Positions 25,728-34,767 of a DNA stretch of 64,000 nucleotides are shown here, piece by piece. The stretch's first letter is position 1. Each line of letters starts with the position of its first letter. The notes below the pieces were generated by a model. The model saw only the letters and a program-made list of their open reading frames with translations, was not told the origin of the DNA and ran no database searches. The position numbers and the translations under genes were made by a program. The stretch comes from an uncultured Synechococcus sp. (GTDB lineage: Bacteria; Cyanobacteriota; Cyanobacteriia; Phormidesmidales; Phormidesmidaceae), in assembly GCA_937911865.1 (NCBI GenBank), contig CALDSK010000098.1, positions 1 to 64,000 of the forward strand. The letters run 5' to 3'.

Positions 25728-26429
25728 ATGGCGTTGACGATTCGTAAGCTCCTCTGGTTGCCTCTGATTGTTAGTTTTGAAGTTCTTTTGGTTACGCTCT
25801 ATGCCGTGTCAGTCCATCTGAACGGTGGTGAGCCTTTTCCTCTGCTAGATGTAAATGGGTATAGAACTCTGCCGTCCTGGTTTCAGGCAATCCAATTGTT
25901 TCTGATGGGGGCGATTCCCTTTTGGATGTATTGCACTTACCCCAGCCCACCCTCTCAAAATCTACAGGTACCACCTTCTCGAAATCTGCTGGTGTTTACG
26001 GCGCTTTTATTTTTTTACGCGTCGATGGATGAGCTGTTTAAGTTCAATATCTTGTTTGGCCAGCATCAGCTGTGGAAGGGTATTTATTTGTCTTTGGGGT
26101 TGGCTGTTCCTATTTTGTTTCGCCGCGTTCTGCTACGCCTTTGGCGCTTGAGTCCTAAGGCGATGCGGTCAATTGGAATTGGAATTGTTACTTTTGTAGC
26201 GGGTGGTTTTGGGTTGGATCTATTTCGGGTTTACGTTCAGCAGCCCTACTGGTATCAGCTGTTTGGGCAGTGGCAGTTTTATCAGGTGGATTCGATTCGA
26301 ACGGCTTTTGAAGAGCTGGCTGAGATGTTAGGAGAGACGCTTGTTATTAGCGGGATGTTGGGCCTGATGCGTCAGCGAAGGATTCAGTTTTTCATTGAGA
26401 GTCGAGTCGGGAGCGGGCATAAGGGATAA
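25728..26429 (+). CDS. Hypothetical multi-pass membrane protein
   Basis: 233 residues with about six hydrophobic segments (LLWLPLIVSFEVLLVTLYAV, WFQAIQLFLMGAIPFWMYC, LLVFTALLFFYASMDELFKF, KGIYLSLGLAVPILF, IGIGIVTFVAGGFGLDLF, LAEMLGETLVISGMLGLM). A conserved-looking DELFKFN stretch sits near the third segment. Family not recognised. The last 102 bp overlap the 3' end of the opposite-strand haemagglutinin-like gene. Confidence 0.65.
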   Translation: MALTIRKLLWLPLIVSFEVLLVTLYAVSVHLNGGEPFPLLDVNGYRTLPSWFQAIQLFLMGAIPFWMYCTYPSPPSQNLQVPPSRNLLVFTALLFFYASMDELFKFNILFGQHQLWKGIYLSLGLAVPILFRRVLLRLWRLSPKAMRSIGIGIVTFVAGGFGLDLFRVYVQQPYWYQLFGQWQFYQVDSIRTAFEELAEMLGETLVISGMLGLMRQRRIQFFIESRVGSGHKG

Positions 26430-29000
26430 CACGTGGCTAAGGCAGCTTTCTGTCATTTGGTCTGGCATTTGGTGCGCTTCACTGGTGTTGTCTACCTGCG
26501 CGATGAGATGAATCTTGCCTTCATCGCTGAGTGTCCAGCTGGTGGCTTCATTAATTGCGTTACGGGCTGCGTTACTGGGCTCATGATGTGGGCTGTTGCG
26601 TTCAGCTACAAAAGTTCTATCAAGAGCGCTGGTGAGAGTGCTGGCGACGTTGTTTGGCTGTGATGATGCAATTGCTGATGGTGCGATCGCTCTAGTATCT
26701 TGCCAAAGCCGACCGTTTTGTATTTGCTGCTGTGGGCTGATAGGCAGTCCGCCTCTGCCGGTCGCTACAAATTGACTGGTCTGTGTCGGCACGCAGCTGG
26801 TGACTATTTGCTCACTGATGTCTGCTACGTTGTCAGGCAGTTCGACGGTTTCTGTGCCTGGATTAGTCTCTAACCGCTCGATATTGACTACGCCGCTTAA
26901 CCCAAACTCAGAGCTGGCTGTGATGTCGCTCTGTGAAGTGGTCTGCTCTCGAAACTGCGTGCCTAAGATGCTCTGTGCGGTAATCGTGACGTTGCCACCT
27001 TGGCCTCTAGACGCATCTGCCACAATATCACTGTTTTCTAATGCCAGCAGAAACGGTGTTTTGATGCTGATATTGCCGCCGTTGCCAGTTCCTCCAGATT
27101 CAGCAGAAATTCTACTTTGGTTGCGGCTGATGAGGGCTGTGTGCGATCGCACACTAATATTGCCACCGTTGCCTGAGAAAGTCGCTGCGCTTAGCCTGGC
27201 TGCGTTGTTGAGGGCTATGGTGTCAGCGGTCAGCCGCAGGGTGCCGCCCGAGCCAGTCCCTCTATTTCTAACGGCGATTTCTGCGCGATCGCTCACCTCC
27301 AACACAGGGGTTTTAATCGTCACGCTACCCGCATCGCCTTCAGGTGCAGAGGGCAGTCCTAGTTGTGTGCGCAATAGCTCATTACCGATAATATCTGCGC
27401 TAGAGGCGATGAGACTATGGTCAGCACCGTCTGGGCTTTCACCTTGCACGGTCACTGATTCTGTTGCAATAATAGTGACGTTGCCAGCATCGCCAGAAGC
27501 CGCCGCAGAAGAATCTACCCTGCCGCCTGCGCTAAGTGCCAAACGCTGTGTGTTGATCGTAACATCTCCCGCATGACCGCGATTGAGAGAGCTAGCGCCA
27601 ATTAAGCTGGGTATTCGAGAGAATGCCTGAGTGCCGCTTACGTCGACAGAGACTGCGTTGTTAATAGTAACGTTGCCGCTGTTGCCGAGGCCGTAGGTGA
27701 TTGATGAAACCTTAGAACCGCCTGATATGCTTAAGCGATCGGTTTCTATGGTGACGTTTCCAGCGCTAAAAGGCCCTACTGTAGTAGAGTCTATATTTGC
27801 TGTGAACAGCGCAGAAGGGGTTACTTCAACCGCTTCGTTGGCTACGACGGAGATGTTTCCGCCTGGTGCCGCGACGCTGCGTGAGAACAACCCACCGCCA
27901 TCGGTCATGTCTAGTCTCCTGGCGGTGACGGTAATATCGCCACTGTATCCAAGCAGACTTTCTGTTGTTATGCTGCTGCCGACTGTGCCAAGCCCGGCAA
28001 GTGCTGAGATGTTCAAGCCTTGAATGGTGAGTGTTCCGGTTGAGTCCACTGCAATATCACCAAAGGGTTGCAGGCCTTGATTCTGTACGAACAGCATTGA
28101 ATCTCTTTCTAGCGAAATGTCATTTCCTTGCAGATGAATTTGTCCGCTTTGGCTGCCAATGCCTTCGACCAGTGAGTTCGATAGCTGAATGTCTTCAAAG
28201 CTGTTGGCCTGGTCGTAGTTAAATGCCCAGATGGAAGGCGTGTCAGGGTTAGAAGAGAACTGAACGTGGCCAGAATCGACGCTGCCTAGTTCGATATGCC
28301 CACCGTCTGTTGATAGGTGGGCATCGTTTAGAAAAAGGCCTCTTCCTACTAGCGCGAGCGTGTTACCTGCATTTGTTTGCAGGTTTGTGTTGCTAACTGC
28401 TGTCATCGATAGATCTAGTCCCTGTACCAGCTGATAGCCTGAACCGTTGATACGAATTGGGTTAGCGTCTGTGCCTAGCTGTAGGCCTGTGGGTGCGCTC
28501 ACTGTGAGCAGTGGTGCAGGTGCTGCGGTATCGAACAGCGTGCCATCTGCGAAGCGCAGCGATTGCGCTGTAGAGCCGATAAAAGCGCCGCCAATACTCA
28601 GGTTGGCCTGCTCCGCGAAGATGATGCCCTGGGGGTTGAGTAGAAATAGATTGGCGGTGCCATTGGCTTTGAGGGTGCCTTCGATCAGTGAGGGTGAGGT
28701 GCCAGTGACTCGGCTAAAGATGTTGGAGATGTCTGCTAAATTGTTGAAGTAAGCGCTGCCGCCCGAGGGAATTGAGAAATCCGAAAAGCTATGAAACAGA
28801 TTGCTGCCTCGCTGCTGGCCTGCTGTTATCGTAAAGTTTTGGTTGTCGGATGTTGTGACTTCTGAAGAGAGAGCGGTATCCGCGCGAATGCTTTGAGCAA
28901 CAGCGGGCCTTGTCCACTGGTATCCGAATGATTCAGTAAGTGCACAGAAAACCAGAAATGCGAAAGCCTTTAGATACAGCCGGGATGAGAGAAGGTGCAT
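26328..29000 (-). CDS. Filamentous-haemagglutinin-type secreted protein (two-partner secretion exoprotein)
   Basis: 890 residues. A signal peptide (about residues 1-36, LKAFAFLVFCALTESFGYQW, AVAQS) is followed by a TPS/haemagglutination activity domain: GSNLFHSFSDFSIPSGGSAYF, IFSRVTGTSPSLIEGTLKAN, GTANLFLLNPQGIIFAEQANL. The middle is beta-helix repeats rich in GxGG, GNVTI and GNISV phrases, such as SAGNVTIETDRLSISGGSKV. The C-terminal 150 residues are less repetitive. Such proteins pass the outer membrane through a TpsB/FhaC partner, which is not in this window. A surface or adhesion role is inferred from the family. Confidence 0.9.
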   Translation of the reverse strand: MHLLSSRLYLKAFAFLVFCALTESFGYQWTRPAVAQSIRADTALSSEVTTSDNQNFTITAGQQRGSNLFHSFSDFSIPSGGSAYFNNLADISNIFSRVTGTSPSLIEGTLKANGTANLFLLNPQGIIFAEQANLSIGGAFIGSTAQSLRFADGTLFDTAAPAPLLTVSAPTGLQLGTDANPIRINGSGYQLVQGLDLSMTAVSNTNLQTNAGNTLALVGRGLFLNDAHLSTDGGHIELGSVDSGHVQFSSNPDTPSIWAFNYDQANSFEDIQLSNSLVEGIGSQSGQIHLQGNDISLERDSMLFVQNQGLQPFGDIAVDSTGTLTIQGLNISALAGLGTVGSSITTESLLGYSGDITVTARRLDMTDGGGLFSRSVAAPGGNISVVANEAVEVTPSALFTANIDSTTVGPFSAGNVTIETDRLSISGGSKVSSITYGLGNSGNVTINNAVSVDVSGTQAFSRIPSLIGASSLNRGHAGDVTINTQRLALSAGGRVDSSAAASGDAGNVTIIATESVTVQGESPDGADHSLIASSADIIGNELLRTQLGLPSAPEGDAGSVTIKTPVLEVSDRAEIAVRNRGTGSGGTLRLTADTIALNNAARLSAATFSGNGGNISVRSHTALISRNQSRISAESGGTGNGGNISIKTPFLLALENSDIVADASRGQGGNVTITAQSILGTQFREQTTSQSDITASSEFGLSGVVNIERLETNPGTETVELPDNVADISEQIVTSCVPTQTSQFVATGRGGLPISPQQQIQNGRLWQDTRAIAPSAIASSQPNNVASTLTSALDRTFVAERNSPHHEPSNAARNAINEATSWTLSDEGKIHLIAQVDNTSEAHQMPDQMTESCLSHVLSLMPAPDSTLNEKLNPSLTHQAQHPANNKRLS

Positions 29001-29134
29001 GCGCTAAATAACATAATCAGCCTCCATATAATTCCCTTCAACTGCTTTGTCGTGACTCGTTTAACAATCGAGTGCTTAAAATGGCTCGACTATTGAACCG
29101 ATATGGATGACCAATTACTTATTTAGCTCCATAG

Positions 29135-29230
29135 CTTCCTAATCCTTGAGCTTCTCACGTCTTCAGCTTCTCACGTCTTCAGCTTCTCACGTCTTCAGCT
29201 CCTCAAGCCTTCAGCTTCTTAAGCCTTTTG
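29135..29230. repeat. 16-bp tandem array, 6 units
   Basis: Three identical copies of CTTCTCACGTCTTCAG (29151-29198), then CTCCTCAAGCCTTCAG, flanked by CTTCCTAATCCTTGAG and CTTCTTAAGCCTTTTG. It ends 3 bp before the stop of the D-lactate dehydrogenase gene. Confidence 0.92.
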
Positions 29231-29233
29231 CCG

Positions 29234-30223
29234 CTACTGCAGCTGGTTTTTACAGTCCCTGCTGCTTTCAATGTCACTGATGTTCATGAGGGTTGTGTTA
29301 GCAATATTATTGAGTGCTTCTCTGGTGAAAAAAGCCTGGTGCGCGGTAATGACAACGTTAGGGAAAGACTGTAATAGCTGAAACTTATCGTCTTGAATAA
29401 TGGTGTCGGAGAGATCTTGAAAGAAGAGGCTGCCTTCATCTTCATAGACGTCAATGCCCAGGTAGCCGATTTGACCAGACTTGAGGCCGTTGATGGCAGC
29501 TTTGGTATCGATCAAGCCGCCTCGGCTAGTGTTGATTAGCATCGCACCTGGCTTTAGCTGCGCAATGCTGTTGGCATTGATCATATGGTGGGTGTCAGGC
29601 AGCAGCGGGCAGTGTAGAGAAATGACGTCGGCGTTACCTAGCAAATCTGATAGGTCTACGTACTGAGTGCCTATTTCTGTTAGCGCCTGATTCTCTCGTA
29701 TGTCGTAGGCTAGTAGCTTGCAGCCAAATCCATTCATAATGCGCGCAAAGCATTCACCAATTTTCCCTGTACCTACAATGCCTACTGTTTTGTTGTGCAG
29801 ATCGAAGCCTAGCAGACCATTCAGCGCAAAGTTGTCTTCTCGGACTCGGTTGTAGGCTTTGTAGAGCTTACGGTTTAGCATCATGACGAGACCTGCCGCA
29901 TGCTCTGCTACCGCGTAGGGTGAGTAGGCGGGAACCCGGACTACTTTTAGCCCTAGCTCTTTCGCAACCTCTAAATCTACGTTGTTAAATCCGGCGCAGC
30001 GTAGCGCAATCGTTGTCGTGCCATTTTCAGCTAGCTGATGCAGGGTTTTGGCGTCTAGCTCGTCGTTAATAAATACGCATACGGCTGGAAAGCCAGCGGC
30101 GAGCGCTGTGGTTTTTGAGGTGAGGCGAGTTTCTAGAAACGTCAGATCGTGATGGTAGGTCTGGTTCGCTGTGATGAAGGACGCTTTGTCGTAAGGTTTT
30201 GCGCTGAAAAAAGCAGTCTTCAT
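29234..30223 (-). CDS. ldhA: D-lactate dehydrogenase (D-2-hydroxyacid dehydrogenase family)
   Basis: 329 residues, normal for LdhA/Ddh. It reduces pyruvate to D-lactate with NADH in the cytoplasm. Seen: substrate-side Arg in TTTIALRCAGFNNVDLE near residue 78, YSPYAVAEHAAGLVMMLNRK near 100-120, NAD-binding TVGIVGTGKIGECFARIMNGFG near 145-165, LINTSRGGLIDTKAAI near 232, and the catalytic His in VVITAHQAFFTREAL near 296. It is divergent from phosphoketolase, another fermentation-linked enzyme. The start at 30223 gives the standard MKTAFFSAKPYD N-terminus. Confidence 0.93.
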   Translation of the reverse strand: MKTAFFSAKPYDKASFITANQTYHHDLTFLETRLTSKTTALAAGFPAVCVFINDELDAKTLHQLAENGTTTIALRCAGFNNVDLEVAKELGLKVVRVPAYSPYAVAEHAAGLVMMLNRKLYKAYNRVREDNFALNGLLGFDLHNKTVGIVGTGKIGECFARIMNGFGCKLLAYDIRENQALTEIGTQYVDLSDLLGNADVISLHCPLLPDTHHMINANSIAQLKPGAMLINTSRGGLIDTKAAINGLKSGQIGYLGIDVYEDEGSLFFQDLSDTIIQDDKFQLLQSFPNVVITAHQAFFTREALNNIANTTLMNISDIESSRDCKNQLQ

Positions 30224-30549
30224 GGTGCAGCCTTCAATACGCTAGTTTTCTCGTACGTATTTCAAAATACAGTAAACCCAGTGCTCTATGCATACACTTC
30301 TACCAGCTATTGGTATAGCTCTAGACAAATCTCTATAGTCTGAGTAAAAAACAAAGATGACTAATACCTAGAAAACCTAGCTAGCATTGCTGCAAGACAA
30401 GATGTTTGAAGGCAACAGTTTGTAATGGCTTCTTGATAAGGCTGTTTGAGATTGTTCCTGGCTGGCTTGAAAGCGTTGCTCAAGCTGCTTTTATTTTTGC
30501 CTTTTGATGCCGATGTAGGCTGCCGCCCTAGACCTTTGGAGACCCTTTA
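30224..30549. other. Divergent promoter region ldhA/phosphoketolase
   Basis: 326 bp without genes between two divergent carbon-metabolism genes. It contains a small inverted repeat CTTGA-N9-TCAAG near 30467-30485. No operator can be assigned. Confidence 0.4.
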
Positions 30550-32976
30550 ATGACTGCTATCGTTTCGTCACAGTCTTCTGACCTTACTGCTTCTTTGAGC
30601 AGTGCACCGCTCTCTGAAGAGGCGTTGCAAAAAATAGATGCCTACTGGCGCGCCTGTCATTATCTGGCCGTAGGGATGATTTATCTACGCGATAATCCTC
30701 TGTTAAAAGAGTCTTTGGTTAAGGGCCATGTTAAGCACAGGTTGCTGGGGCACTGGGGCGCTTCTCCTGCTTTAAGCTTTACTTACATACACTGCAATCG
30801 GCTAATTAAGAAGTACGACCTGGACATGATATTTATGGCGGGTCCGGGTCACGGTGCGCCGGGGGTTTTGGGGCCAGTGTATCTAGAAGGGACTTACTCG
30901 GAGATTTACCCTGATAAGAGTGAAGATGCCGAAGGGATGAAGCGGTTTTTTAAGCAGTTCTCTTTCCCAGGCGATATTGGTAGTCATGTGACGCCTGAGA
31001 CGCCTGGCTCTATTCATGAGGGCGGTGAGCTTGGCTATAGCGTGTCTCACGCGTATGGCTCTATTCTGGATAATCCTGAGCTGATTACCTGTGTTGTTGT
31101 GGGTGACGGTGAGTCGGAGACGGGGCCGCTGGCGACGGCGTGGCATTCTAATAAGTTTATTAACCCGGCTCGGGACGGTGCGGTGTTGCCTGTTTTGAAC
31201 CTGAACGGCTATAAGATTGCGAATCCGACGATTTTGGCGAGAATCTCTCATGAAGAGCTGGAATATCTGTTTCGCGGCTATGGATATACGCCCTACTTTG
31301 TAGAGGGGAAAGATCCGGCTGAGATGCATAAGAAGATGGCGCAGACGATGGAAGCGTGCGTTTTGAAGATTAAGGAGATTCAGCGGGACGCGCGGATTAA
31401 CGGTAAGGTTGAGCGGCCGAAGTGGCCGATGATTGTGCTGCGTACGCCAAAAGGATGGACTGGGCCCGCTGAGGTGGACGGTAAGAAGGTAGAAGATTTC
31501 TGGCGATCGCACCAGGTTCCGATGGGCGGTATGCACGATAACGAAGAGCACTTGCGCAGGCTAGAGACCTGGATGAAGAGCTATAAGCCTGAAGAACTCT
31601 TTGATGAAAATGGCACTCTGATTCCTGAACTAAAAGAACTTGCACCCACTGGCGATCGCCGGATGAGCGCGAATCCGCATGCCAATGGTGGTCTGCTGCG
31701 CCGGGCGCTGAACATGCCTCGATTCCAGGACTATGAGATTCAGATGGAAAGGCATGGGGTGGAAGAGTATGAGAATACTAAGGTGCTCGGTCAGCTGATG
31801 CGTGATATTTTCCGCCAGAATCCGAACAGTTTCCGCTTGATGGGACCCGATGAAACCGCTTCTAACCGATTGCAGGATGTGTATGAGGCGACGAAGAAGG
31901 TGTGGATGGCTGACTATTACCCAGAAGATGAAGACGGCGGGCAGCTAGCGCGCGATGGTCGGGTGATGGAAATGCTGAGTGAGCACACGATTCAGGGGTG
32001 GCTAGAAGGCTATTTGCTGACGGGACGCCACGGGCTATTCCATACGTATGAGGCGTTTGCGCACGTGGTGGATTCGATGTTTAACCAGCATGCTAAGTGG
32101 TTGGATATTTGCAAGAATCATGTGCCCTGGAGACGCTCGGTGTCTTCGTTGAATATTTTGTTGTCTTCGTTGGTTTGGCGGCAGGACCACAACGGGTTTA
32201 GCCATCAGGATCCGGGCTATGTAGACCTGGTGACCAATAAGAGTCCGGATGTTGTGCGAATTTATTTCCCGCCCGATGCGAACTGTTTGCTATCGGTGGC
32301 CGACCACTGTTTTCGCAGTGTGGACTACATCAATGTGATTGTTGCTGATAAGCAGAAGCATTTGCAGTATCTGACGATGGATGAGGCGGTCGCTCACTGT
32401 ACTAAGGGCCTTGGCATTTGGGACTGGGCGAGTAATGATGACTGCGGTACGGAGCCGGATGTGCCGGATGTGGTGATGGCCTGCTGCGGGGATATTCCAA
32501 CGATGGAGTCGCTGGCGGCGACGGCGATCTTGCGAGAGGAGTTTCCTTATTTGAAGGTTCGCTTTGTGAATATTGTGGATCTGTTTAAGCTGGTGTCGGA
32601 AGGAGAGCATCCTCACGGGCTGTCGGACCGAGATTTTGATTCTTTGTTTACGCCAGATAAGCCGGTTATCTTTAACTTCCATGGCTATCCCTGGCTGATT
32701 CATAAGCTGATATATCGCCGGTCTAATCAGGAGCGGATTCACGTGCGCGGCTATAAGGAGAAAGGGAATATCAATACGCCGCTAGAGCTGGCAATTAACA
32801 ATCAGATTGATCGCTTTAATTTGGTGATTGATGTGATTGACCGGGTGCCTCGGTTAGGGTCTGCGGCGGCGCACGTGAAAGAGCGTATGAAGAATGAGAT
32901 TATGAACTGCGTGAGCTATGCGCATGAGCATGGAATGGATAAAGAAGAGATTGTGAATTGGAAGTGGCCCTATTAG
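30550..32976 (+). CDS. xfp: Phosphoketolase (xylulose-5-P/fructose-6-P type)
   Basis: 808 residues, normal length. The thiamine-diphosphate enzyme splits xylulose-5-P or fructose-6-P to acetyl phosphate plus an aldose phosphate. Seen: [21 protein letters not shown] near residue 70, [26 protein letters not shown] near 95-120, [25 protein letters not shown] near 155, the TPP/Mg site [21 protein letters not shown] near 195, [13 protein letters not shown] near 435, and [16 protein letters not shown] near 550. GGAG lies about ten bases before the ATG. A hairpin terminator follows. In cyanobacteria this route makes acetate/acetyl-CoA in the dark or during mixotrophy. Confidence 0.97.
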   Translation: MTAIVSSQSSDLTASLSSAPLSEEALQKIDAYWRACHYLAVGMIYLRDNPLLKESLVKGHVKHRLLGHWGASPALSFTYIHCNRLIKKYDLDMIFMAGPGHGAPGVLGPVYLEGTYSEIYPDKSEDAEGMKRFFKQFSFPGDIGSHVTPETPGSIHEGGELGYSVSHAYGSILDNPELITCVVVGDGESETGPLATAWHSNKFINPARDGAVLPVLNLNGYKIANPTILARISHEELEYLFRGYGYTPYFVEGKDPAEMHKKMAQTMEACVLKIKEIQRDARINGKVERPKWPMIVLRTPKGWTGPAEVDGKKVEDFWRSHQVPMGGMHDNEEHLRRLETWMKSYKPEELFDENGTLIPELKELAPTGDRRMSANPHANGGLLRRALNMPRFQDYEIQMERHGVEEYENTKVLGQLMRDIFRQNPNSFRLMGPDETASNRLQDVYEATKKVWMADYYPEDEDGGQLARDGRVMEMLSEHTIQGWLEGYLLTGRHGLFHTYEAFAHVVDSMFNQHAKWLDICKNHVPWRRSVSSLNILLSSLVWRQDHNGFSHQDPGYVDLVTNKSPDVVRIYFPPDANCLLSVADHCFRSVDYINVIVADKQKHLQYLTMDEAVAHCTKGLGIWDWASNDDCGTEPDVPDVVMACCGDIPTMESLAATAILREEFPYLKVRFVNIVDLFKLVSEGEHPHGLSDRDFDSLFTPDKPVIFNFHGYPWLIHKLIYRRSNQERIHVRGYKEKGNINTPLELAINNQIDRFNLVIDVIDRVPRLGSAAAHVKERMKNEIMNCVSYAHEHGMDKEEIVNWKWPY

Positions 32977-33030
32977 CGGAGAAAAGCGACAGATATTGAG
33001 TTTTACCGATTGGTGACAGTTTTGGTTTGG

Positions 33031-33058
33031 GGCGATCGCATGTGATCGCCTTTTTTTT
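33031..33058 (+). terminator. Rho-independent terminator built from HIP1 sequence
   Basis: GGCGATC-GCATGT-GATCGCC followed by eight T. The stem contains the HIP1-type core GCGATCGC. It lies 55 bp after phosphoketolase. Confidence 0.85.
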
Positions 33059-33387
33059 GCCTTTAAATCCTGCCGCTACGCGCCGCGCCGCCGAAGAGAG
33101 GGACTCTACTGCAGGCTATGAAGAGTATGAAGAGAGGTTTGTTCGTTCGCATAGAGCAGTCTGCTGCTGCGTCTCGATATTTGATCTATGAGAATTGGCC
33201 TGTGAAGATGTGCATAGGTTAATGGTGACGTTTGATAGATGAAAAGCACACACAGATGCGCATAGCCTGAATGCAATTGTTCAAAGTTGTTTGACTAGAA
33301 GCTTGCGTCAATACAGATGACATCAACGTGCTGTGCTTTGATACGGTGGAACTGGGTTGATTTTGCAATGCTCTGGGTGCTGATTCA
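33059..33387. other. Gene-free spacer
   Basis: About 330 bp before the RND adaptor gene. No convincing frame; the adaptor promoter is presumably here. Confidence 0.4.
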
Positions 33388-34767
33388 TTGAAAATAGAAC
33401 GCTCTACCCTCGATTTTCGTAAAAAGAATAGACCGTACAAGACGCTTTCTTTACTCTGGCTGCTGCCGCTGCTATCTAGCTGTCAGATATTGCTCCCAAG
33501 TGAGGCTCAGCCGGCGGGTGGTGCTGGCGGTGGCAGACCTGAACGTGACAGTGATGGGCCGGTTGCAGTACAGACGGTGCGCGTGAAAACGGGCGCTTTG
33601 GCAAGCGGGCTCGCTTATACCGGGACGAGTCGTCCGGTGCAGCAAGTGGCGTTGCGATCGCAGATTGACGGAGAGGTCGTGGCGCTTTCCGTTGAATCAG
33701 GTGACTCTGCTCGGCAGGGAGATTTGCTGGTTGAGCTGGACGGTGATTTGCAGACGATAGCGGTGGGTGAAGCGGACGCGGAGCTGGCAGCGAGGCGAGC
33801 AGAGCTGGCGGAAGCAGCGGTTTCTGTTACAGATGCGCAGGCGGCGGTGGTGCAGGCAAAGGCGACGTTTGAGCAGGCCAAGGTGGATGCGCAGCGGCTA
33901 AGACAGCTGGCGGCTCAAGGTGGGATTTCGCAGCAGGAGGCGGAGGCGGCTGAGCTGCTGGCGGTGAATGCGCAGCAGGCGGTGCGCTCGGCGGCGGCCC
34001 AGGTAGAGGCGCGGCGGCAGGCGGCTGATGCGGTGGAGAGCCGGGTGGATGCGCAGCAGGCGACGGTGAGCCAAACGCAGAAGCAGCTGTCCTATGCTGA
34101 GGTGCGATCGCCGCTGGCGGGTACGGTGCTTTCTCGTCAGGTGGATGTGGGCGACTATGTGGAGTCTGGTACGACGCTGTTAGAGCTGGGTGATTTGAGC
34201 ACGCTGGAGGTTGTGGTGCAGGTGTCCGATCGGGATTTGGCTCAGATTGCGCTGGGTCAGCGGGCACAGGTGGCGTTTGATGCTTTGCCGGCGGCAGGCG
34301 AAACGACTGGACGGATTACTCAAATTACGCCAGCTGCTGATTTGACTTCGCGGCTGGTGCCGGTTGTGGTGACGCTGCCAAATCCTAATAACAGGGTGGG
34401 CAGTGGGCTATTGGCGCGGGTGCGATTTCTGGCTGCGCAGGGAGCGCAGGTGATTGTGCCGGCTGGTGCGCTGGGGCTAGGCGGTGATGAGAGTACGGTG
34501 TTTGTGGTGGAAGGTGAGGGGGAGCAGGCGGCGGCCGTGGGGCGTGCGGTTCGAGTGGGCGATCGCGAAGGTGACCGGGTGGAGATTCTTTCGGGGCTGT
34601 CGGCGGATGATGCTCTGATTGTGGAGAGCGATCGCCCGCTGACTTCTGGGCAGGCCGTTCGGCTGAGCATTTTGTCTGAGACTTTAGAAGAATCTTCTGA
34701 AAAATCTTCAGAAGATTTGTCTGAAGATTTTGGAGAACCGTCAGAGAATTCGCAGGAGACGCCCTAA
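33388..34767 (+). CDS. RND efflux periplasmic adaptor lipoprotein (membrane fusion protein)
   Basis: 459 residues from a TTG; no in-frame ATG is near the N-terminus. A lipoprotein signal (LLWLLPLLSSC, Cys near residue 32) anchors it to the inner membrane. The body has the HlyD/AcrA layout: barrel-sandwich half (VALRSQIDGEVVALSVESGD near 85-105), an Ala/Glu/Gln-rich coiled-coil hairpin (about 125-230), then the second lipoyl half (SYAEVRSPLAGTVLSRQVDVGDYV) and beta-barrel. The C-terminus is acidic (SEKSSEDLSEDFGEPSE). Its stop TAA is directly followed by the pump ATG, so the two are co-translated. TolC is not adjacent. Confidence 0.92.
   Translation: MKIERSTLDFRKKNRPYKTLSLLWLLPLLSSCQILLPSEAQPAGGAGGGRPERDSDGPVAVQTVRVKTGALASGLAYTGTSRPVQQVALRSQIDGEVVALSVESGDSARQGDLLVELDGDLQTIAVGEADAELAARRAELAEAAVSVTDAQAAVVQAKATFEQAKVDAQRLRQLAAQGGISQQEAEAAELLAVNAQQAVRSAAAQVEARRQAADAVESRVDAQQATVSQTQKQLSYAEVRSPLAGTVLSRQVDVGDYVESGTTLLELGDLSTLEVVVQVSDRDLAQIALGQRAQVAFDALPAAGETTGRITQITPAADLTSRLVPVVVTLPNPNNRVGSGLLARVRFLAAQGAQVIVPAGALGLGGDESTVFVVEGEGEQAAAVGRAVRVGDREGDRVEILSGLSADDALIVESDRPLTSGQAVRLSILSETLEESSEKSSEDLSEDFGEPSENSQETP

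Noticed and set aside
26800..28023. Long open frames opposite the haemagglutinin-like gene
   Set aside because: They mirror the Gly/Asn/Thr-rich repeats of the minus-strand gene, which leave the antisense frames free of stops by composition.
29135..29230. CRISPR array
   Set aside because: Units are head to tail with no spacers between them and are only 16 bp long; no cas genes are nearby. The same applies to the other arrays.
31397..31645. Frames opposite phosphoketolase
   Set aside because: The sense gene is unambiguous, and the antisense frames are Arg/Ser-rich shadows.
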